Assembly: GCA_958296225.1 (NCBI GenBank)
Contig: OY282456.1
Coordinates: 1,364,001 to 1,428,000, forward strand
Length of the DNA stretch: 64,000 nt
DNA from: an uncultured Dehalococcoidia bacterium
Lineage (GTDB): Bacteria; Chloroflexota; Dehalococcoidia; Lucifugimonadales; UBA3495
Direction of reading: 5' to 3'
Shown here: positions 8,867 to 18,937 of the stretch, piece by piece
Layout: each line of letters starts with the position of its first letter
How positions within the stretch are numbered: the stretch's first letter is position 1
Notes under the pieces: model-generated
What the model was told of the DNA's origin: nothing
Seen by the model: the letters and a program-made list of their open reading frames with translations, nothing else
Database searches by the model: none
Translations under genes and position numbers: made by a program

Positions 8867-9532
8867 CTACTGGCGAATAAAGGGCATCCTGAAGTGTTCC
8901 AGCAGTCGAGTCGCCTCGGCGTCGTTGGCGGCGTTGGTGGTGATAGTTACCTGCAACCCGCGCAGCCGGTCGATGCTGTTGTAGTCAATCTCAGGGAACA
9001 CGATTTGCTCGCGCAGCCCCAGGGAATAATTGCCCCGTCCGTCGAACCCGTTGCGAGAAATGCCGCGAAAGTCCCGGATGCGCGGCAGGGCCGTGATAAT
9101 CAGCCGTTCCAGGAAGTAATACATCCGGTCGCCCCGCAGGGTAACGGTGGCGCCGATGGGGTTGCCCTGGCGCACCTTGAAGCCGGCGATGGAGCGGCGG
9201 GCGCGGGTGATGACGGGTTTCTGCCCCGAAATGGTGGTCAGGTCGCGAACGGCGCTTTCCATGGCCCGGCCATTGGTCAGGGCCTCGCCCAAGCCGATGT
9301 TCAGGTTGATTTTCTTAACTCGCGGCACCTGCATCGGGCTGGAGAACCCGAACTCCGCCATCATTGCCGGTACAATCTCATCCCGGTACTGGACCTTGAA
9401 GCTCGGCGGCGGCAGTTCGGTAGGCTGGGAGCCGTTGGTTCCGGCCTCCTCCTGCTGACGCCGGCGTTGGCGGCGGCTGCCGCCCTGATTGGCCCGTTCC
9501 TCGTTAGCTCGTACTTGCTGGTCAGTAGCCAT
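8867..9532 (-). CDS. rplE: 50S ribosomal protein L5 with N-terminal extension
   Basis: 5S rRNA-binding protein. The core starts near residue 46 with [17 protein letters not shown] and [18 protein letters not shown], and continues through [18 protein letters not shown]. About 45 Gln/Arg/Glu-rich residues precede it ([10 protein letters not shown]), making the protein 221 residues against about 180 normally. The start at 9532 is 5 bp after rplX and is kept for operon spacing. Confidence 0.95.
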   Translation of the reverse strand: MATDQQVRANEERANQGGSRRQRRRQQEEAGTNGSQPTELPPPSFKVQYRDEIVPAMMAEFGFSSPMQVPRVKKINLNIGLGEALTNGRAMESAVRDLTTISGQKPVITRARRSIAGFKVRQGNPIGATVTLRGDRMYYFLERLIITALPRIRDFRGISRNGFDGRGNYSLGLREQIVFPEIDYNSIDRLRGLQVTITTNAANDAEATRLLEHFRMPFIRQ

Positions 9533-9537
9533 GATGC

Positions 9538-9810
9538 TTACCCGTCCCGGTTGCGGAATTGCGTGCTGGGTTCGGTGTAGTTGCTCTGAATCAGTTTGAT
9601 GTTGGAGATATGAATGGACGCTTCCTGCTGTACGCGCCCGCCCTGGCGGACGCCGGGCCGGGGTTTGTAGTGCTTGATTACGATATTGACGCCCTCGACG
9701 ACCACCCGGTTCTTTTCGGGAACCATGTGCAGCACGCGCCCGGTCTTGCCCTTGTCCTTGCCGGCGATAACGAGCACGTCGTCGCCGCGCCGGATTTTGC
9801 TCCGCGCCAT
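9538..9810 (-). CDS. rplX: 50S ribosomal protein L24
   Basis: Assembly-initiator protein of the 50S subunit with a KOW motif: [20 protein letters not shown] at the N-terminus. Length is 90 residues. The ATG at 9810 overlaps the rplN stop as TGATG; a GTG one codon earlier is possible but less likely. Confidence 0.95.
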   Translation of the reverse strand: MARSKIRRGDDVLVIAGKDKGKTGRVLHMVPEKNRVVVEGVNIVIKHYKPRPGVRQGGRVQQEASIHISNIKLIQSNYTEPSTQFRNRDG

Positions 9811-10178
9811 CACACCACCTCCGGGGCCAGCGACACGATGCGCATAAAGCCCTTGTCCCGCAGTTCGCGCGCTACCGGGCCGAAAATGCGGGTGCCGCGG
9901 GGCAGCTGGTTGTCATTGATGATGACGGCGGCGTTGTCGTCAAACTTGATGTAGGTGCCGTCGGGCCGCAGCAGGGGCGCGGCCTGGCGGACGACCACGG
10001 CCTTGACCACCGTTCCTTTTCGCACCGGCGAGTTGGGCACCGCCTCGCGCACGGTGCAGACCACAACGTCGCCCACTGATGCGTACTTGCGGCGGCTGGA
10101 GCCGGGGATGTTGATGAGGCGGATGCGCCGGGCGCCGCTGTTGTCGGCCACGTGCAGCCTGGTGTAACTCTGAATCAT
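9810..10178 (-). CDS. rplN: 50S ribosomal protein L14
   Basis: Subunit-interface protein of 122 residues, exact family length. It begins [19 protein letters not shown] and contains [20 protein letters not shown], both L14 signatures. The start overlaps the rpsQ stop by 4 bp (ATGA) and its own stop overlaps rplX. Confidence 0.97.
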   Translation of the reverse strand: MIQSYTRLHVADNSGARRIRLINIPGSSRRKYASVGDVVVCTVREAVPNSPVRKGTVVKAVVVRQAAPLLRPDGTYIKFDDNAAVIINDNQLPRGTRIFGPVARELRDKGFMRIVSLAPEVV

Positions 10179-10564
10179 TGCGCATCCTCGCCGTCATTGG
10201 TGTTATTGAAATCGTAGCTGCCGGCCAAATCGGGAGCAATGTAGTCGGATTCCTCCGCAGTGGGTTCAATCACCGCGTCGCCTTCCAAGTCGATGGCGCG
10301 CACGTCGGCCACCTCCCGCCGGGCCATGATTTCCAGCAGCCGCCAATGCTTGGTGCGGGATATGGGCCGCGTCTCCTGGATGCGAACCGTATCGCCAATC
10401 CGGCACTGGCTGTCCGGGTCGTGGACATAGAAGCGGGTTACCCGGCGCATCTGTTTGCGGTAGATGCGGTGGCGCCGCTTCCACACCATTTCCACTACGG
10501 CGGTTTTGTCCATCCGGGTGCCCACTACGGAGCCGACCCGAACCTTGCGCATTGCTTTGGCCAT
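10175..10564 (-). CDS. rpsQ: 30S ribosomal protein S17 with acidic C-terminal tail
   Basis: Primary 16S rRNA-binding OB-fold protein. The core [19 protein letters not shown] and [16 protein letters not shown] is followed by KHWRLLEIM. The usual protein ends there at about 85 residues; this one continues to 129 with an acidic tail ([19 protein letters not shown]). It is translationally coupled to rplN. Confidence 0.95.
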   Translation of the reverse strand: MAKAMRKVRVGSVVGTRMDKTAVVEMVWKRRHRIYRKQMRRVTRFYVHDPDSQCRIGDTVRIQETRPISRTKHWRLLEIMARREVADVRAIDLEGDAVIEPTAEESDYIAPDLAGSYDFNNTNDGEDAQ

Positions 10565-10593
10565 TGCTTGTTTTCCTGGAACTTTGGTGACGG

Positions 10594-10785
10594 TTAGTAA
10601 GGTTGACGTTCCCGCAGGCAGGTCAGCATCCGGGCGATGTCCTTGCGGGTTTTCCGGGGTTGGTTAGTGTCGGTCAGCTGGTTGGTGGCATCCCGGAAGC
10701 GCAGGTTCATCAACTCCTTATAGGACTTGTCCAGCTCTTCCTGAATCTGGTCGTCGGTCAGCGCCCGAATTTCGTACATCTTCAT
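10594..10785 (-). CDS. rpmC: 50S ribosomal protein L29
   Basis: A helical protein of 63 residues near the nascent chain exit tunnel. It starts MKMYEIRALTDDQIQEEL and carries ELMNLRFRDATNQL and RKTRKDIARMLT, the L29 signature. The frame is open further upstream through rplP, but the ATG at 10785, 5 bp after rplP, gives the family length. Confidence 0.94.
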   Translation of the reverse strand: MKMYEIRALTDDQIQEELDKSYKELMNLRFRDATNQLTDTNQPRKTRKDIARMLTCLRERQPY

Positions 10786-10790
10786 GGCGG

Positions 10791-11231
10791 CTAACCCACG
10801 GGACCGGTAAGCAGGGAGTTCACCCGGTCGCGGTAAACCACCTTGGTAGGGATGGGCAGCTTGTGGGCGGCCCGTTCCAGCGCTTCGGCTGCCTGGTTGA
10901 TGGGCACGCCGCCAACCTCGAACATAATGCGGCCCGGCTTTACCACGGCCACCCAATGGTCGTTGGCCGCCTTGCCGCCGCCCATGCGAACCTCGGCCGG
11001 CTTCTTGGACACCGGCTTGTCGGGGAAAATGCGTATCCACGTGCGGCCACCGCGCTGCAGGTGGCGGGAGATGGCGATTCGCGCCGACTCAATCTGCCGG
11101 GCGGTAATCCATTCGGGACTCATCGCCTTCAGGCCAATCTCGCCGAACTCAACCTTGTTCCCGGTGGTGGCGGCGCCCCGGCGCTTGCCCCGTCCCATCT
11201 TGCGGTATTTGGTTCTCTTGGGCTGCAGCAT
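10791..11231 (-). CDS. rplP: 50S ribosomal protein L16
   Basis: Contacts the A-site tRNA region of 23S rRNA. It starts [19 protein letters not shown] and contains [20 protein letters not shown] and [18 protein letters not shown]. The ATG at 11231 gives 146 residues; a longer frame to 11276 has no L16 similarity. A 113 bp gap with a palindromic repeat precedes it. Confidence 0.96.
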   Translation of the reverse strand: MLQPKRTKYRKMGRGKRRGAATTGNKVEFGEIGLKAMSPEWITARQIESARIAISRHLQRGGRTWIRIFPDKPVSKKPAEVRMGGGKAANDHWVAVVKPGRIMFEVGGVPINQAAEALERAAHKLPIPTKVVYRDRVNSLLTGPVG

Positions 11232-11300
11232 GGTGGTAATCTCCGTTGGCTTTTTACAGGGGTGAACAGGGTACACTGGATTTTACTGTTGCGCTTTACC

Positions 11301-11324
11301 GGATTCCCGCGCAAGCAGGAATGA
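11301..11324. repeat. Palindromic REP-like repeat in the rpsC-rplP gap
   Basis: Third copy of the ATTCCCGC repeat inside the ribosomal cluster: ATTCCCGC, loop GCAA, GCAGGAAT, followed by GAC. The right arm has one mismatch and the flanking GAC/GTC side is opposite to the first two copies, so this copy is inverted. Confidence 0.72.
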
Positions 11325-11344
11325 CGATGCGACGTCAACAGCCT

Positions 11345-12067
11345 CTAGTTATCCAGCTCCACTTCGGCGTCCTGGCTGGTGACGCGGAACTCGATGCTGT
11401 CCAACTCCAGGTCTTCTTCGGCGGGCGCGGGCATAATCTGGCCTTTGTAAATCCAGACTTTGATGCCGATGCGTCCCATGGCGGTATGCGCCTCGGCCAG
11501 GGCATAGTCAATGTCGGCGCGGAGGGTATGCAGGGGCACCTGGCCCATCATCAGTTTTTCAGTGCGGGCGATTTCCGCGCCGGAGATGCGGCCCTTAGTG
11601 ATAATCTTGATGCCTTCCGCGCCGGCCTGCATAGTGCGCAGGGCAGCCTGGCGCATGGCGCGGCGGTAGGCGACGCGGCGGCTGAGCTGGTCGGCGATGT
11701 TGCGGCCTACCAGGTAGGGGTCCATTTCCGGCTGCTCGATTTCGATGATGTTGAGGCGGAGCCGGCCGCTGTTCATGGTTTCCAGCTTGGCGCGCAAGCC
11801 CTTCACCCGGTCGCCGTCGCGCCCGATGAGGATGCCGGGGCGGGCGGAATGGATGTTGATGATGGTTTCCTGGGCGGTGCGGTCAATTTCGATTTTGGCG
11901 ATACCGGCGTCGGAAAAAGCGGCGTACTCAGCGTGGATAGTGCGGCGCAGGGAAAGGTCCTGCTGCACACCGCCGCGATACTGGGCGCCGCTGTTGGCGT
12001 ACCAGTGCGTCTTCCAGTCTTTGATGATACCCAGCCGGAAGCCGAAGGGATGAGTCTTATGCCCCAT
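11345..12067 (-). CDS. rpsC: 30S ribosomal protein S3
   Basis: mRNA-entry protein with helicase activity in the ribosome. It starts MGHKTHPFGFRLGI and contains the KH-type segment ARPGILIGRDGDRVKGLR and the C-terminal GRIGIKVWIYKG. The 240 residues are typical. It follows rplV by 3 bp. Confidence 0.97.
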   Translation of the reverse strand: MGHKTHPFGFRLGIIKDWKTHWYANSGAQYRGGVQQDLSLRRTIHAEYAAFSDAGIAKIEIDRTAQETIINIHSARPGILIGRDGDRVKGLRAKLETMNSGRLRLNIIEIEQPEMDPYLVGRNIADQLSRRVAYRRAMRQAALRTMQAGAEGIKIITKGRISGAEIARTEKLMMGQVPLHTLRADIDYALAEAHTAMGRIGIKVWIYKGQIMPAPAEEDLELDSIEFRVTSQDAEVELDN

Positions 12068-12070
12068 AGG

Positions 12071-12415
12071 TTAGCCCTCCTGGACTTCGTCCACTTCGAT
12101 GATGATGTGGCTGGAACGGCGGGTTACCCGGCCAATCCGGCCCCTGGCGCGCGCTCGGAAACGCTTGAGCGGAGTCGCCTGGTCTGCGGAGATGCGCGTG
12201 ATACGCAGTTCAGTTCGGCTCATAAACAGATTGTTCTCGGCGTTGGAAGCCGCCGACTGCACCACCTTGGCCACTGAGCGCGCCCAAGGTGAAGTCATCA
12301 GGCTGAGCTGGTCCAAAGCGTCATTGACCATCATGCCGCGCACGGCGTCCATAATCGGCTTCAGCCGTTTGGGAGATGCGCCGACCTGTTTGGCCTTGGC
12401 CCGTACCGCTGGCAT
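12071..12415 (-). CDS. rplV: 50S ribosomal protein L22
   Basis: Lines the nascent peptide tunnel. The 114 residues include GASPKRLKPIMDAVRGMMV at the N-terminus and the loop RFRARARGRIGRVTRRSSH, which reaches into the tunnel. It is packed between rpsS (4 bp gap) and rpsC (3 bp gap). Confidence 0.97.
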   Translation of the reverse strand: MPAVRAKAKQVGASPKRLKPIMDAVRGMMVNDALDQLSLMTSPWARSVAKVVQSAASNAENNLFMSRTELRITRISADQATPLKRFRARARGRIGRVTRRSSHIIIEVDEVQEG

Positions 12416-12419
12416 GGCG

Positions 12420-12704
12420 TCACCTCACCCGGCTGGAGCGCTCTGAGCGCGCCACGTGGCCGCGGTAGGTGCGGGTGGGCGCAAACTCGCCCAGGCGATG
12501 GCCCACCATGTTCTCGGTAACGAACACCGGAACGTGCCGCCGGCCGTCATGGACGCCAAAGTTCAGCCCGACCATTTCGGGCATAATCATAGAGTCCCGC
12601 GACCAGGTGCGGATAACGGTGGCCTCGCCGGATTCCCGAACCCGGTTGACCTTTTTCAGCAACTTGGGGTGGACGTAAGGTCCCTTTTTGACTGATCTTG
12701 ACAT
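12420..12704 (-). CDS. rpsS: 30S ribosomal protein S19
   Basis: Head protein of the 30S subunit, 94 residues. It begins [19 protein letters not shown] and ends with [17 protein letters not shown]. The frame is open to 12734 but the ATG at 12704 matches the conserved N-terminus exactly. Confidence 0.97.
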   Translation of the reverse strand: MSRSVKKGPYVHPKLLKKVNRVRESGEATVIRTWSRDSMIMPEMVGLNFGVHDGRRHVPVFVTENMVGHRLGEFAPTRTYRGHVARSERSSRVR

Positions 12705-12758
12705 GATAGCGATAACTGCCTGGTGCGCCGGCAAAACGGCGCGGTGGGATGGTGGAGT

Positions 12759-13595
12759 CTAGCGCCGCCAGCGTCGTCCGCGGACGATAAAACGGCTGGA
12801 GGTCTTCTTCTTGTTGCGGGTCTTGTGTCCTAGGGTCGGCTTGCCGGTGGGCGACTTGGGGCCGGGCATCCCGATGGGGGAGCGACCTTCGCCGCCGCCG
12901 TGGGGGTGGTCCACCGGGTTCTTGGCAACGCCGCGAACGTGGGGGCGACGGCCCAAGTGCCGCCTGGCGCCGGCTTTGCCCAGGCTCTCGTTTTTGTGGT
13001 CGGGATTGGACAGCTGCCCGACGCTGGCCCGGCAGTTGAGCAGGATGCGCCGCATCTCGCCGGAGGGCAGACGGATGAGTACGTAGTCGCCCTCGCGGGA
13101 GAGCACCTGCGCGCCGGTGCCTGCGCCCCGCACCAGTTGGCCCCCACGCCCTGGCGTCAGTTCCAGGTTATGCACCACGGTTCCAGTCGGGATGTTGCGC
13201 AGGGGCAGGCTGTTGCCGGGGCTGATTTCGGAATCGGGGCCGGATTGCACCCGGTCGCCTACGGACAGGTTCACCGGCGCGAGGATGTAAGACTTTTCGC
13301 CGTCGGCGTAGTAGATGAGGGCGATGCGGGTAGTCCGGTTGGGGTCGTACTCAATGGACTTGACCGTGGCCGGCACGCCGTCCTTGCGCCGCTTGAAGTC
13401 GACGCGCCGGTACATCCGCCGGGGGCCGCCGCCGCGATGGTACGCTGTGATGCGGCCACGGTTGTTGCGACCGCCCCGCTTCGGCAGGGGTTCCAGCAGC
13501 GACTTTTCCGGCCGCTTGGTGGTTATTTCCTCAAAGGAGGGCCGCACCGCGTTGCGGGTGCCGGGAGTAATGGGGCGTATGTTTTTCAGAGGCAT
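12759..13595 (-). CDS. rplB: 50S ribosomal protein L2
   Basis: Essential peptidyl-transferase-centre protein of 278 residues. It starts [15 protein letters not shown] and contains [16 protein letters not shown] and the signature region around [18 protein letters not shown] with its key His. A further upstream ATG at 13616 is not needed. It lies between rplW and rpsS. Confidence 0.97.
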   Translation of the reverse strand: MPLKNIRPITPGTRNAVRPSFEEITTKRPEKSLLEPLPKRGGRNNRGRITAYHRGGGPRRMYRRVDFKRRKDGVPATVKSIEYDPNRTTRIALIYYADGEKSYILAPVNLSVGDRVQSGPDSEISPGNSLPLRNIPTGTVVHNLELTPGRGGQLVRGAGTGAQVLSREGDYVLIRLPSGEMRRILLNCRASVGQLSNPDHKNESLGKAGARRHLGRRPHVRGVAKNPVDHPHGGGEGRSPIGMPGPKSPTGKPTLGHKTRNKKKTSSRFIVRGRRWRR

Positions 13596-13632
13596 AGTGT
13601 CTGCTCTCGCTGCCAATGGCTGGCGTCAGTGC

Positions 13633-13917
13633 TTACAGGCCCTCAATGAGTTCGATACGGTCGCCGGTCGCCAGGGTTACGACGGCTTTCTTGACATCGG
13701 GACGCTTTTTGAACCGAGGCCCGTAGCGCTTGCGTTTGCCCCGGTTGAAGGTAATGTTGACGCTGAGCACGGTTACGTTAAAATTCTCTTCCACTGCCTG
13801 CTTCACCAGCGTCTTGTTGGCTTTGGGGGCAATCTCAAAGGTGTACTGCCCTTCTTCCTGAAGCAGCGTGCTTTTTTCCGTGATGGTGGGGCGGAGGAGT
13901 ACCGCGCTGATGTGCAT
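13633..13917 (-). CDS. rplW: 50S ribosomal protein L23
   Basis: Exit-tunnel rim protein and docking site for trigger factor and SRP. It has 94 residues, with RPTITEKSTLL at the N-terminus, FEIAPKANKTLVKQAVEE and the NITFNRGKRKRYG loop. Its ATG overlaps the rplD stop as TAATG. Confidence 0.96.
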   Translation of the reverse strand: MHISAVLLRPTITEKSTLLQEEGQYTFEIAPKANKTLVKQAVEENFNVTVLSVNITFNRGKRKRYGPRFKKRPDVKKAVVTLATGDRIELIEGL

Positions 13918-14582
13918 TATTCCGCTACCTCACTGGCCGCCCGTCGCGCCCGGAATCGGGGAGCCGTACACAATTCTGCGATGCGGCGGATGGCGTCCAC
14001 CGTAATCAGCACGGTCTGGCGTTTGAGAACGTCGTTGGCGTTGACCAAATCCGAGGGCAGCGTCCACACCGGTTTAAGGTTGCCGCCGGCGCGGGCTACG
14101 TTCTGTTGGGATTCCTCGGTAACCACCAGCACCGAGCCGGCGATGTTCAGGTTTTCCAGCAGCCGCTTCATCGACTTGGTGCGCCCGTCCAGGCTGTCCA
14201 GAGAGTCGATACAGATGAGGCGCTGGCTGCGAATTTTCTCGGACAGGACGCACTGCAACGCCTTGCGCCGCATGGCCCGGGGCAGGGTTTTGCGATAGTC
14301 TCTCGGCTTGGGGCCGAAAGCGATGCCGCCGTGCCGCCATTGGGGGGAGCGGATACTGCCCTGGCGGGCGCGGCCGGTGTGCTTCTGAATCCAAGGTTTC
14401 TTGCCGCCGCCCGACACCTCGGCGCGGGTGCGGGTCGAGTGGGTGCCCTGCCGCTGGTTGAGCTGGTAAATGACCATCGCCTGATGCACCAGGGTCTGGT
14501 TCATCGGCACGTCAAAAACTCCGTCATCAACCTCGATGGTATCGATGGGGCTGCCGTTGGAATTTACTATGGGGAGTTCCAT
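13917..14582 (-). CDS. rplD: 50S ribosomal protein L4
   Basis: Tunnel constriction protein of 221 residues. It shows the tunnel loop GGGKKPWIQKHTGRARQGS and HGGIAFGPKPRDY. L4 represses the S10 operon in Escherichia coli. Its stop overlaps the rplW start by one base. Confidence 0.96.
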   Translation of the reverse strand: MELPIVNSNGSPIDTIEVDDGVFDVPMNQTLVHQAMVIYQLNQRQGTHSTRTRAEVSGGGKKPWIQKHTGRARQGSIRSPQWRHGGIAFGPKPRDYRKTLPRAMRRKALQCVLSEKIRSQRLICIDSLDSLDGRTKSMKRLLENLNIAGSVLVVTEESQQNVARAGGNLKPVWTLPSDLVNANDVLKRQTVLITVDAIRRIAELCTAPRFRARRAASEVAE

Positions 14583-14600
14583 TTTCGAGAGTTATTCCTT

Positions 14601-14630
14601 GTTATTGCGAGGGAAGCGTGGCAATCTCGT
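14601..14630. repeat. Short interspersed repeat, ATTGC...GCAAT type
   Basis: The sequence ATTGCGAGGGAAGCGTGGCAAT between rplC and rplD is an imperfect hairpin (ATTGC...GCAAT). Related copies in the opposite orientation occur at 19231-19255 and 61621-61645 (ATTGCCACGCTGCGCTCGCAAT). It is a dispersed repeat, not a coding element. Confidence 0.65.
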
Positions 14631-14635
14631 TGCGC

Positions 14636-15265
14636 TCACTGCGTCCGCCGCTTGCCTGTCTTGCGAATGGTTACCGGGCTGTTGGGCGCGCCGGGGATGC
14701 CGCCTTTCACCATTAGCAGGTTCCGGTCGGGGTCAACGCGCACTACTTCCAGGCCCTTGCTGGTAACCCGGCGGTTGCCCATGTGTCCCGCCATTTTGAG
14801 GCCCTTGAATACCTTGCCGGGGGTGGTGCCGCCGCCGATGGAACCGGGGGCGCGCTGCCGGTCGGACTGGCCGTGGGTGCGGGGGCCCCCGTGAAAGCCG
14901 TGGCGTTTCATAGTGCCAGCGAAACCACGACCCTTTGACTTGCCAACTACGTCCACGATTTCGCCCGGTTCAAAAATAGCCACGGAGACCAGTTGGCCCA
15001 CTGCGTACTCGCCGATGTCGTCGGCGCGCACTTCCTGCAAGCGGCGCCCAATCTGGCTGCCCTTGAGATGGCCGGCTTCGGGTTTGTTGGGCCTTCTGAC
15101 CCGACCGAAACCCAGCTGCACGGATTCGTAACCGTCGTTCCGGATGGTGCGGATTTGAGTAACCGCGCAGGGGCCGGTCTCAATGATGGTTACGGGCACC
15201 ACCTGGCCGGCGTCGTTGAACACCTGGGTCATACCGATTTTTTTGCCGAGCAGCGCCTGGAGCAT
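14636..15265 (-). CDS. rplC: 50S ribosomal protein L3
   Basis: Early 50S assembly protein, 209 residues. It begins with [20 protein letters not shown] and has the signature [17 protein letters not shown], followed by [18 protein letters not shown]. It follows rpsJ after a 127 bp gap in which no gene was seen. Confidence 0.97.
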   Translation of the reverse strand: MLQALLGKKIGMTQVFNDAGQVVPVTIIETGPCAVTQIRTIRNDGYESVQLGFGRVRRPNKPEAGHLKGSQIGRRLQEVRADDIGEYAVGQLVSVAIFEPGEIVDVVGKSKGRGFAGTMKRHGFHGGPRTHGQSDRQRAPGSIGGGTTPGKVFKGLKMAGHMGNRRVTSKGLEVVRVDPDRNLLMVKGGIPGAPNSPVTIRKTGKRRTQ

Positions 15266-15392
15266 TTTGTTCGCCTGTGGGTGATGTAGGGTTTTGCGGA
15301 ATGGGAGGAGATGGAACGGCGGCGGTGGCTTGGGGCCTGCCGCCAGCCAGGGTCATGATTTTACGACGGGGTTACTATTGATGCAAGCCGGA

Positions 15393-15704
15393 TTAGAGCT
15401 TGATGGAAATATCCACCCCCGCCGGCATATTGAGCCGGGTCAGCGCGTCGATGGTCTTGCTGGTGGGTTCCATGATGTCCAGCAGGCGCTTGTGGGTGCG
15501 GATTTCAAAGTGTTCGCGGGAGTCCTTGTCCACGTGGGGGCCGCGAATGACGCAAAACCGGCGAATCTGCGTGGGCAGGGGCACCGGCCCGGCGACGCGC
15601 GCTCCGGTCAGTTCGGCGGTGTCCACAATCTGCGCGCTGGATTGGTCCAGCACTTTGTGGTCGAACGCCTTGAGGATAATCCGCATTTGCTGTCTGGCAA
15701 CCAT
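15393..15704 (-). CDS. rpsJ: 30S ribosomal protein S10
   Basis: Small-subunit protein and NusE transcription factor, 103 residues. It shows [17 protein letters not shown] and the [12 protein letters not shown] segment, ending GVDISIKL. The ATG at 15704 adds six residues before MRIIL; the inner Met is an alternative. It follows fusA directly, without tuf between them. Confidence 0.96.
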   Translation of the reverse strand: MVARQQMRIILKAFDHKVLDQSSAQIVDTAELTGARVAGPVPLPTQIRRFCVIRGPHVDKDSREHFEIRTHKRLLDIMEPTSKTIDALTRLNMPAGVDISIKL

Positions 15705-15757
15705 AATCTAATCCGGCAAAGCTCCCGTTTGTGGTAGCGGTTTAAAGGACGCCGCCG

Positions 15758-17839
15758 TTATCTGACGTTGGTCAGGCTTCGCAGCACATTTTCCGGCACG
15801 GTTTCGTAGTGTCGGAACTCCATAGTGTACGAGGCCCGTCCGCGGGTCAATGACCGCAACGCCGTGGTGTAGGCGAAGGTTTCCCCTAAGGGAATCATCG
15901 CGCTAACGGTCTGCAGGTCATCCAGACCCTCAATGCTGCGAATCTGGGCGCGGCGTCCGCCCAGGTCGCTGAGCACTTCGCTGAGGAATTCGCCTGGCGT
16001 TACTATCTCCATTTCAAAAACGGGTTCCTGCAACACCGGCGCCGCCCGGCGTGTCCCATCCCGCATAGCCATCATTCCTGCGGAGCGGAAAGCCATCTCG
16101 GACGAATCTACCGTATGATAGGTGCCATCTACCAGCGTGACCTTTACGTCCACCAGAGGATACCCTGCCAGCGGCCCGTTGTCCAGCGCCTGTTTCACGC
16201 CGGCTTCCACCGCCGGGATGTACTGGCGGGGGATGACGCCGCCGGCGATGCCATTGACGAAACTGTTGCCGGCCCCCCGTTCCTGCGGTTCGATTTCCAG
16301 CCAGACATGGCCGTACTGGCCGTGGCCGCCGGTCTGCCGCACGAACCGCCCCTCGATGCGGACGGGCTTGGTGATGGCTTCCCGGTAGGCGACCCTAGGC
16401 TGGCCGACGCGGGCTTCCACGTCGAACTCTCGCCGCATCCGGTCCACCAGCACTTCCAGGTGGAGTTCCCCCATGCCGGAGATGATGGTTTGGCCCGTCT
16501 CGTCGTTGAATCTCACCACGAAGGTCGGGTCTTCCTCCGACAATTTCCGCATCGCCTCGCCCAGTTTGTCCTGGTCGGCGCGGGTGGCCGGCTCAATGGC
16601 GACGGAGACCACGGGTTCGGGGAAATGCGGCGGCTCCAGAATCAGCGGCTTGTGGTCGGAGCAGATGGTGTCGCCGGTGAAGGTGTCTTTCAGGCCCACG
16701 GCGGCGCAGATGTTGCCGGCGGTGATTTCCGGCAACTCTTCCCGGTGATTGGCGTGCATCCGCAGCAGGCGGCCCATGCGTTCCCGGTTGCCCCGGGTGA
16801 CGTTGCGCACGGCGGCGCCCGATTCTACCTTGCCGGAGTAAATCCGCAGGAACACCAGGCGGCCCACGTAGGGGTCAACGGCAACCTTGAACGCCAATGC
16901 CGCGAGCGGTTCAGAGTCCAGGGGTTCGCGGATTGCCACGGTTTCAGTACCGGGGACGGTTCCCTCTACGGCCGGAACGTCCAGGGGCGACGGCAGGTAG
17001 CAGATGATGGCGTCCAGCAACGGGTCGATGCCCTTGCCCCGCATAGCGCTGCCGCACAGCACCGGCACCAGCTGGCGGTTGATGGTGGCGTTCCGCAGAG
17101 CCGAGCGCAGGTCGTCGGCGCAGATGTCTTCCCCTTCCAGGTACTTGATGAGGAGGGTCTCGTCGGTCTCGACGATTTTCTCAATCATCTCATGTCGGTA
17201 GTCGTGGTAGGTTTTTTCATACTCGGCCGGCACCGGGATGAGTTCGGGAGGCTCTCCCACGTCATCGCGGCCATCCGAATACATAATGGCCTGGCCTTCA
17301 ATCAAATCGACCACGCCCCGGAATTCGTCTTCCGCCCCCATCGGCACTTGCACCGCTACGGGATTGCCTTTCAAACGGCTTCGTATGGAGTCAATGGTGC
17401 GTTCGTAAGAAGCGCCCACCCGGTCCATCTTGTTGACGAAGCAGATGCGGGGCACGTTGTAGGTGTCGGCCTGCCGCCACACGGTTTCCGATTGGGGCTG
17501 CACGCCGGCCACGGCGTCCAGCACGACGATGCCGCCGTCCAGCACCCGCAGGCTGCGCTCCACCTCAGCGGTAAAGTCCACGTGGCCGGGGGTGTCGATG
17601 ATGTTGACCTGGTGGTCGCGCCAGTAGGCGGTGGTGGCGGCGGCGGTGATGGTAATGCCGCGCTCCTTTTCCTGGGGCATCCAGTCCATGGCGGTAGTGC
17701 CCTCATCCACGCCGCCGACCTTGCGGATGCGGCCGGTCAGGTAGAGCACGCGCTCGGTAACGGTGGTTTTGCCGGCGTCAATGTGGGCGATGAATCCGAT
17801 ATTGCGGATTTGCTGGGCGGGAGTTTGCAAGGCAGTCAT
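15758..17839 (-). CDS. fusA: Elongation factor G
   Basis: Ribosomal translocase GTPase, 693 residues. The G motifs are AHIDAGKTT (G1, about residue 18), DTPGH (G3) and NKMD (G4); the [18 protein letters not shown] switch I segment is intact. Domain IV/V signatures include [13 protein letters not shown] and [12 protein letters not shown]. It follows rpsG as in the str operon. Confidence 0.97.
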   Translation of the reverse strand: MTALQTPAQQIRNIGFIAHIDAGKTTVTERVLYLTGRIRKVGGVDEGTTAMDWMPQEKERGITITAAATTAYWRDHQVNIIDTPGHVDFTAEVERSLRVLDGGIVVLDAVAGVQPQSETVWRQADTYNVPRICFVNKMDRVGASYERTIDSIRSRLKGNPVAVQVPMGAEDEFRGVVDLIEGQAIMYSDGRDDVGEPPELIPVPAEYEKTYHDYRHEMIEKIVETDETLLIKYLEGEDICADDLRSALRNATINRQLVPVLCGSAMRGKGIDPLLDAIICYLPSPLDVPAVEGTVPGTETVAIREPLDSEPLAALAFKVAVDPYVGRLVFLRIYSGKVESGAAVRNVTRGNRERMGRLLRMHANHREELPEITAGNICAAVGLKDTFTGDTICSDHKPLILEPPHFPEPVVSVAIEPATRADQDKLGEAMRKLSEEDPTFVVRFNDETGQTIISGMGELHLEVLVDRMRREFDVEARVGQPRVAYREAITKPVRIEGRFVRQTGGHGQYGHVWLEIEPQERGAGNSFVNGIAGGVIPRQYIPAVEAGVKQALDNGPLAGYPLVDVKVTLVDGTYHTVDSSEMAFRSAGMMAMRDGTRRAAPVLQEPVFEMEIVTPGEFLSEVLSDLGGRRAQIRSIEGLDDLQTVSAMIPLGETFAYTTALRSLTRGRASYTMEFRHYETVPENVLRSLTNVR

Positions 17840-17921
17840 ACCTGTACCTGGGGGTCATTGGTGGGAGTGAGCAGTACACACGAAAGCGCCGGCCAGACGA
17901 CCGGCGCTTGGGCTGGGGAGG

Positions 17922-18392
17922 TTAGCGGCGGTAATGTACGAAGGCGCGGTTGGCTTCGGCCATGCGGTGCAGTTCGTCACGGCGGCGCACTGCGGAACCT
18001 TCGCCGCGGGCGGCGTCCATAAACTCGTTGGCCAGGCCGCGGGCCATCCGCATTCCATTGCGGCCGCGGGCGCCGCGGATAATCCAGCGCATCGCCAGCG
18101 CTTCGCTGCGGCTGGTGCGGAGTTCCACCGGCACCTGATAGGTCGCTCCGCCAACGCGGCGGGGCCGCACCTCTACCAGGGGCGTTGCGTTGCGCAACGC
18201 GGTGGAAAAGACGCCCAGGGGGTCCTGATTGGAGTCCTGGCGCACCAGTTCCAGGGCATCGTACACGACGCGCTGCGCCGTGGACTTTTTGCCCTTGAGC
18301 ATCACCCGGTTGATGAACTTGGCGAGTTCCTGGTTGTTGTAGCGCGGGTCGGCTTTGATTACCCGAGGCTCGGCGCGGCGTCTGCGTGACAT
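17922..18392 (-). CDS. rpsG: 30S ribosomal protein S7
   Basis: Primary 16S rRNA head-domain organiser, 156 residues. It starts MSRRRRAEPRVIKADPRYN and contains KFINRVMLKGKKSTAQRVVY. The C-terminus reads ELHRMAEANRAFVHYRR. The frame remains open upstream, but the ATG at 18392 matches the family start. Confidence 0.97.
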   Translation of the reverse strand: MSRRRRAEPRVIKADPRYNNQELAKFINRVMLKGKKSTAQRVVYDALELVRQDSNQDPLGVFSTALRNATPLVEVRPRRVGGATYQVPVELRTSRSEALAMRWIIRGARGRNGMRMARGLANEFMDAARGEGSAVRRRDELHRMAEANRAFVHYRR

Positions 18393-18477
18393 AATGGTTG
18401 CTGCCTTGCGTTTTAGAGTAAGCCACCACCCGGTTTGAGAGGGTGATGGCGGGTGTATTGCGGCGGGGCGGTTACGG

Positions 18478-18888
18478 TCAGCGCCTGCGGGTCCCGTACT
18501 TGCTGCGACCCTGGCGACGACCCGATACGCCTTCGGTGTCCAGGTTGCTGCGCACCACGTGATAGCGCACGCCGGGCAAATCCTTGACGCGGCCGCCACG
18601 GATGAGCACCACGGAGTGCTCCTGCAAGTTGTGCCCTTCGCCGCCGATGTAAGCGGTAACTTCCACCCCGTTGGTCAGCCGCACGCGGCAAATCTTGCGC
18701 AGGGCCGAGTTGGGCTTCTTGGGCGTCATCGTGCGTACCTGGATGCACACCCCACGCCGCTGCGGACACCCGGGCCCCCAGCGCGTGCGGTTGCGCAGCG
18801 AGTTCTGCACCCAATGCAGGGCCGGCGCTTTGGTGCCCTTGCGGACCGGCTTGCGTCCCTTGCGTACCAGTTGGTTGACAGTAGGCAT
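18478..18888 (-). CDS. rpsL: 30S ribosomal protein S12
   Basis: Decoding-centre protein, first gene of the cluster. It has 136 residues with [20 protein letters not shown] at the start, the KKPNSALRK segment (streptomycin-resistance lysine 42/43 region) and the [17 protein letters not shown] loop with the conserved PGVRYH. A strong promoter lies about 50 bp upstream. Confidence 0.97.
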   Translation of the reverse strand: MPTVNQLVRKGRKPVRKGTKAPALHWVQNSLRNRTRWGPGCPQRRGVCIQVRTMTPKKPNSALRKICRVRLTNGVEVTAYIGGEGHNLQEHSVVLIRGGRVKDLPGVRYHVVRSNLDTEGVSGRRQGRSKYGTRRR

Positions 18889-18937
18889 ATTCAGTCCTTA
18901 TCTGCTGGCCAGGTGAAAATCCGGCAAAGCGAGGGTA

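Noticed and set aside
16115..18022. 635-codon plus-strand frame opposite fusA
   Set aside because: Antisense shadow of fusA caused by high GC content; no domain is recognisable, and fusA is certain.
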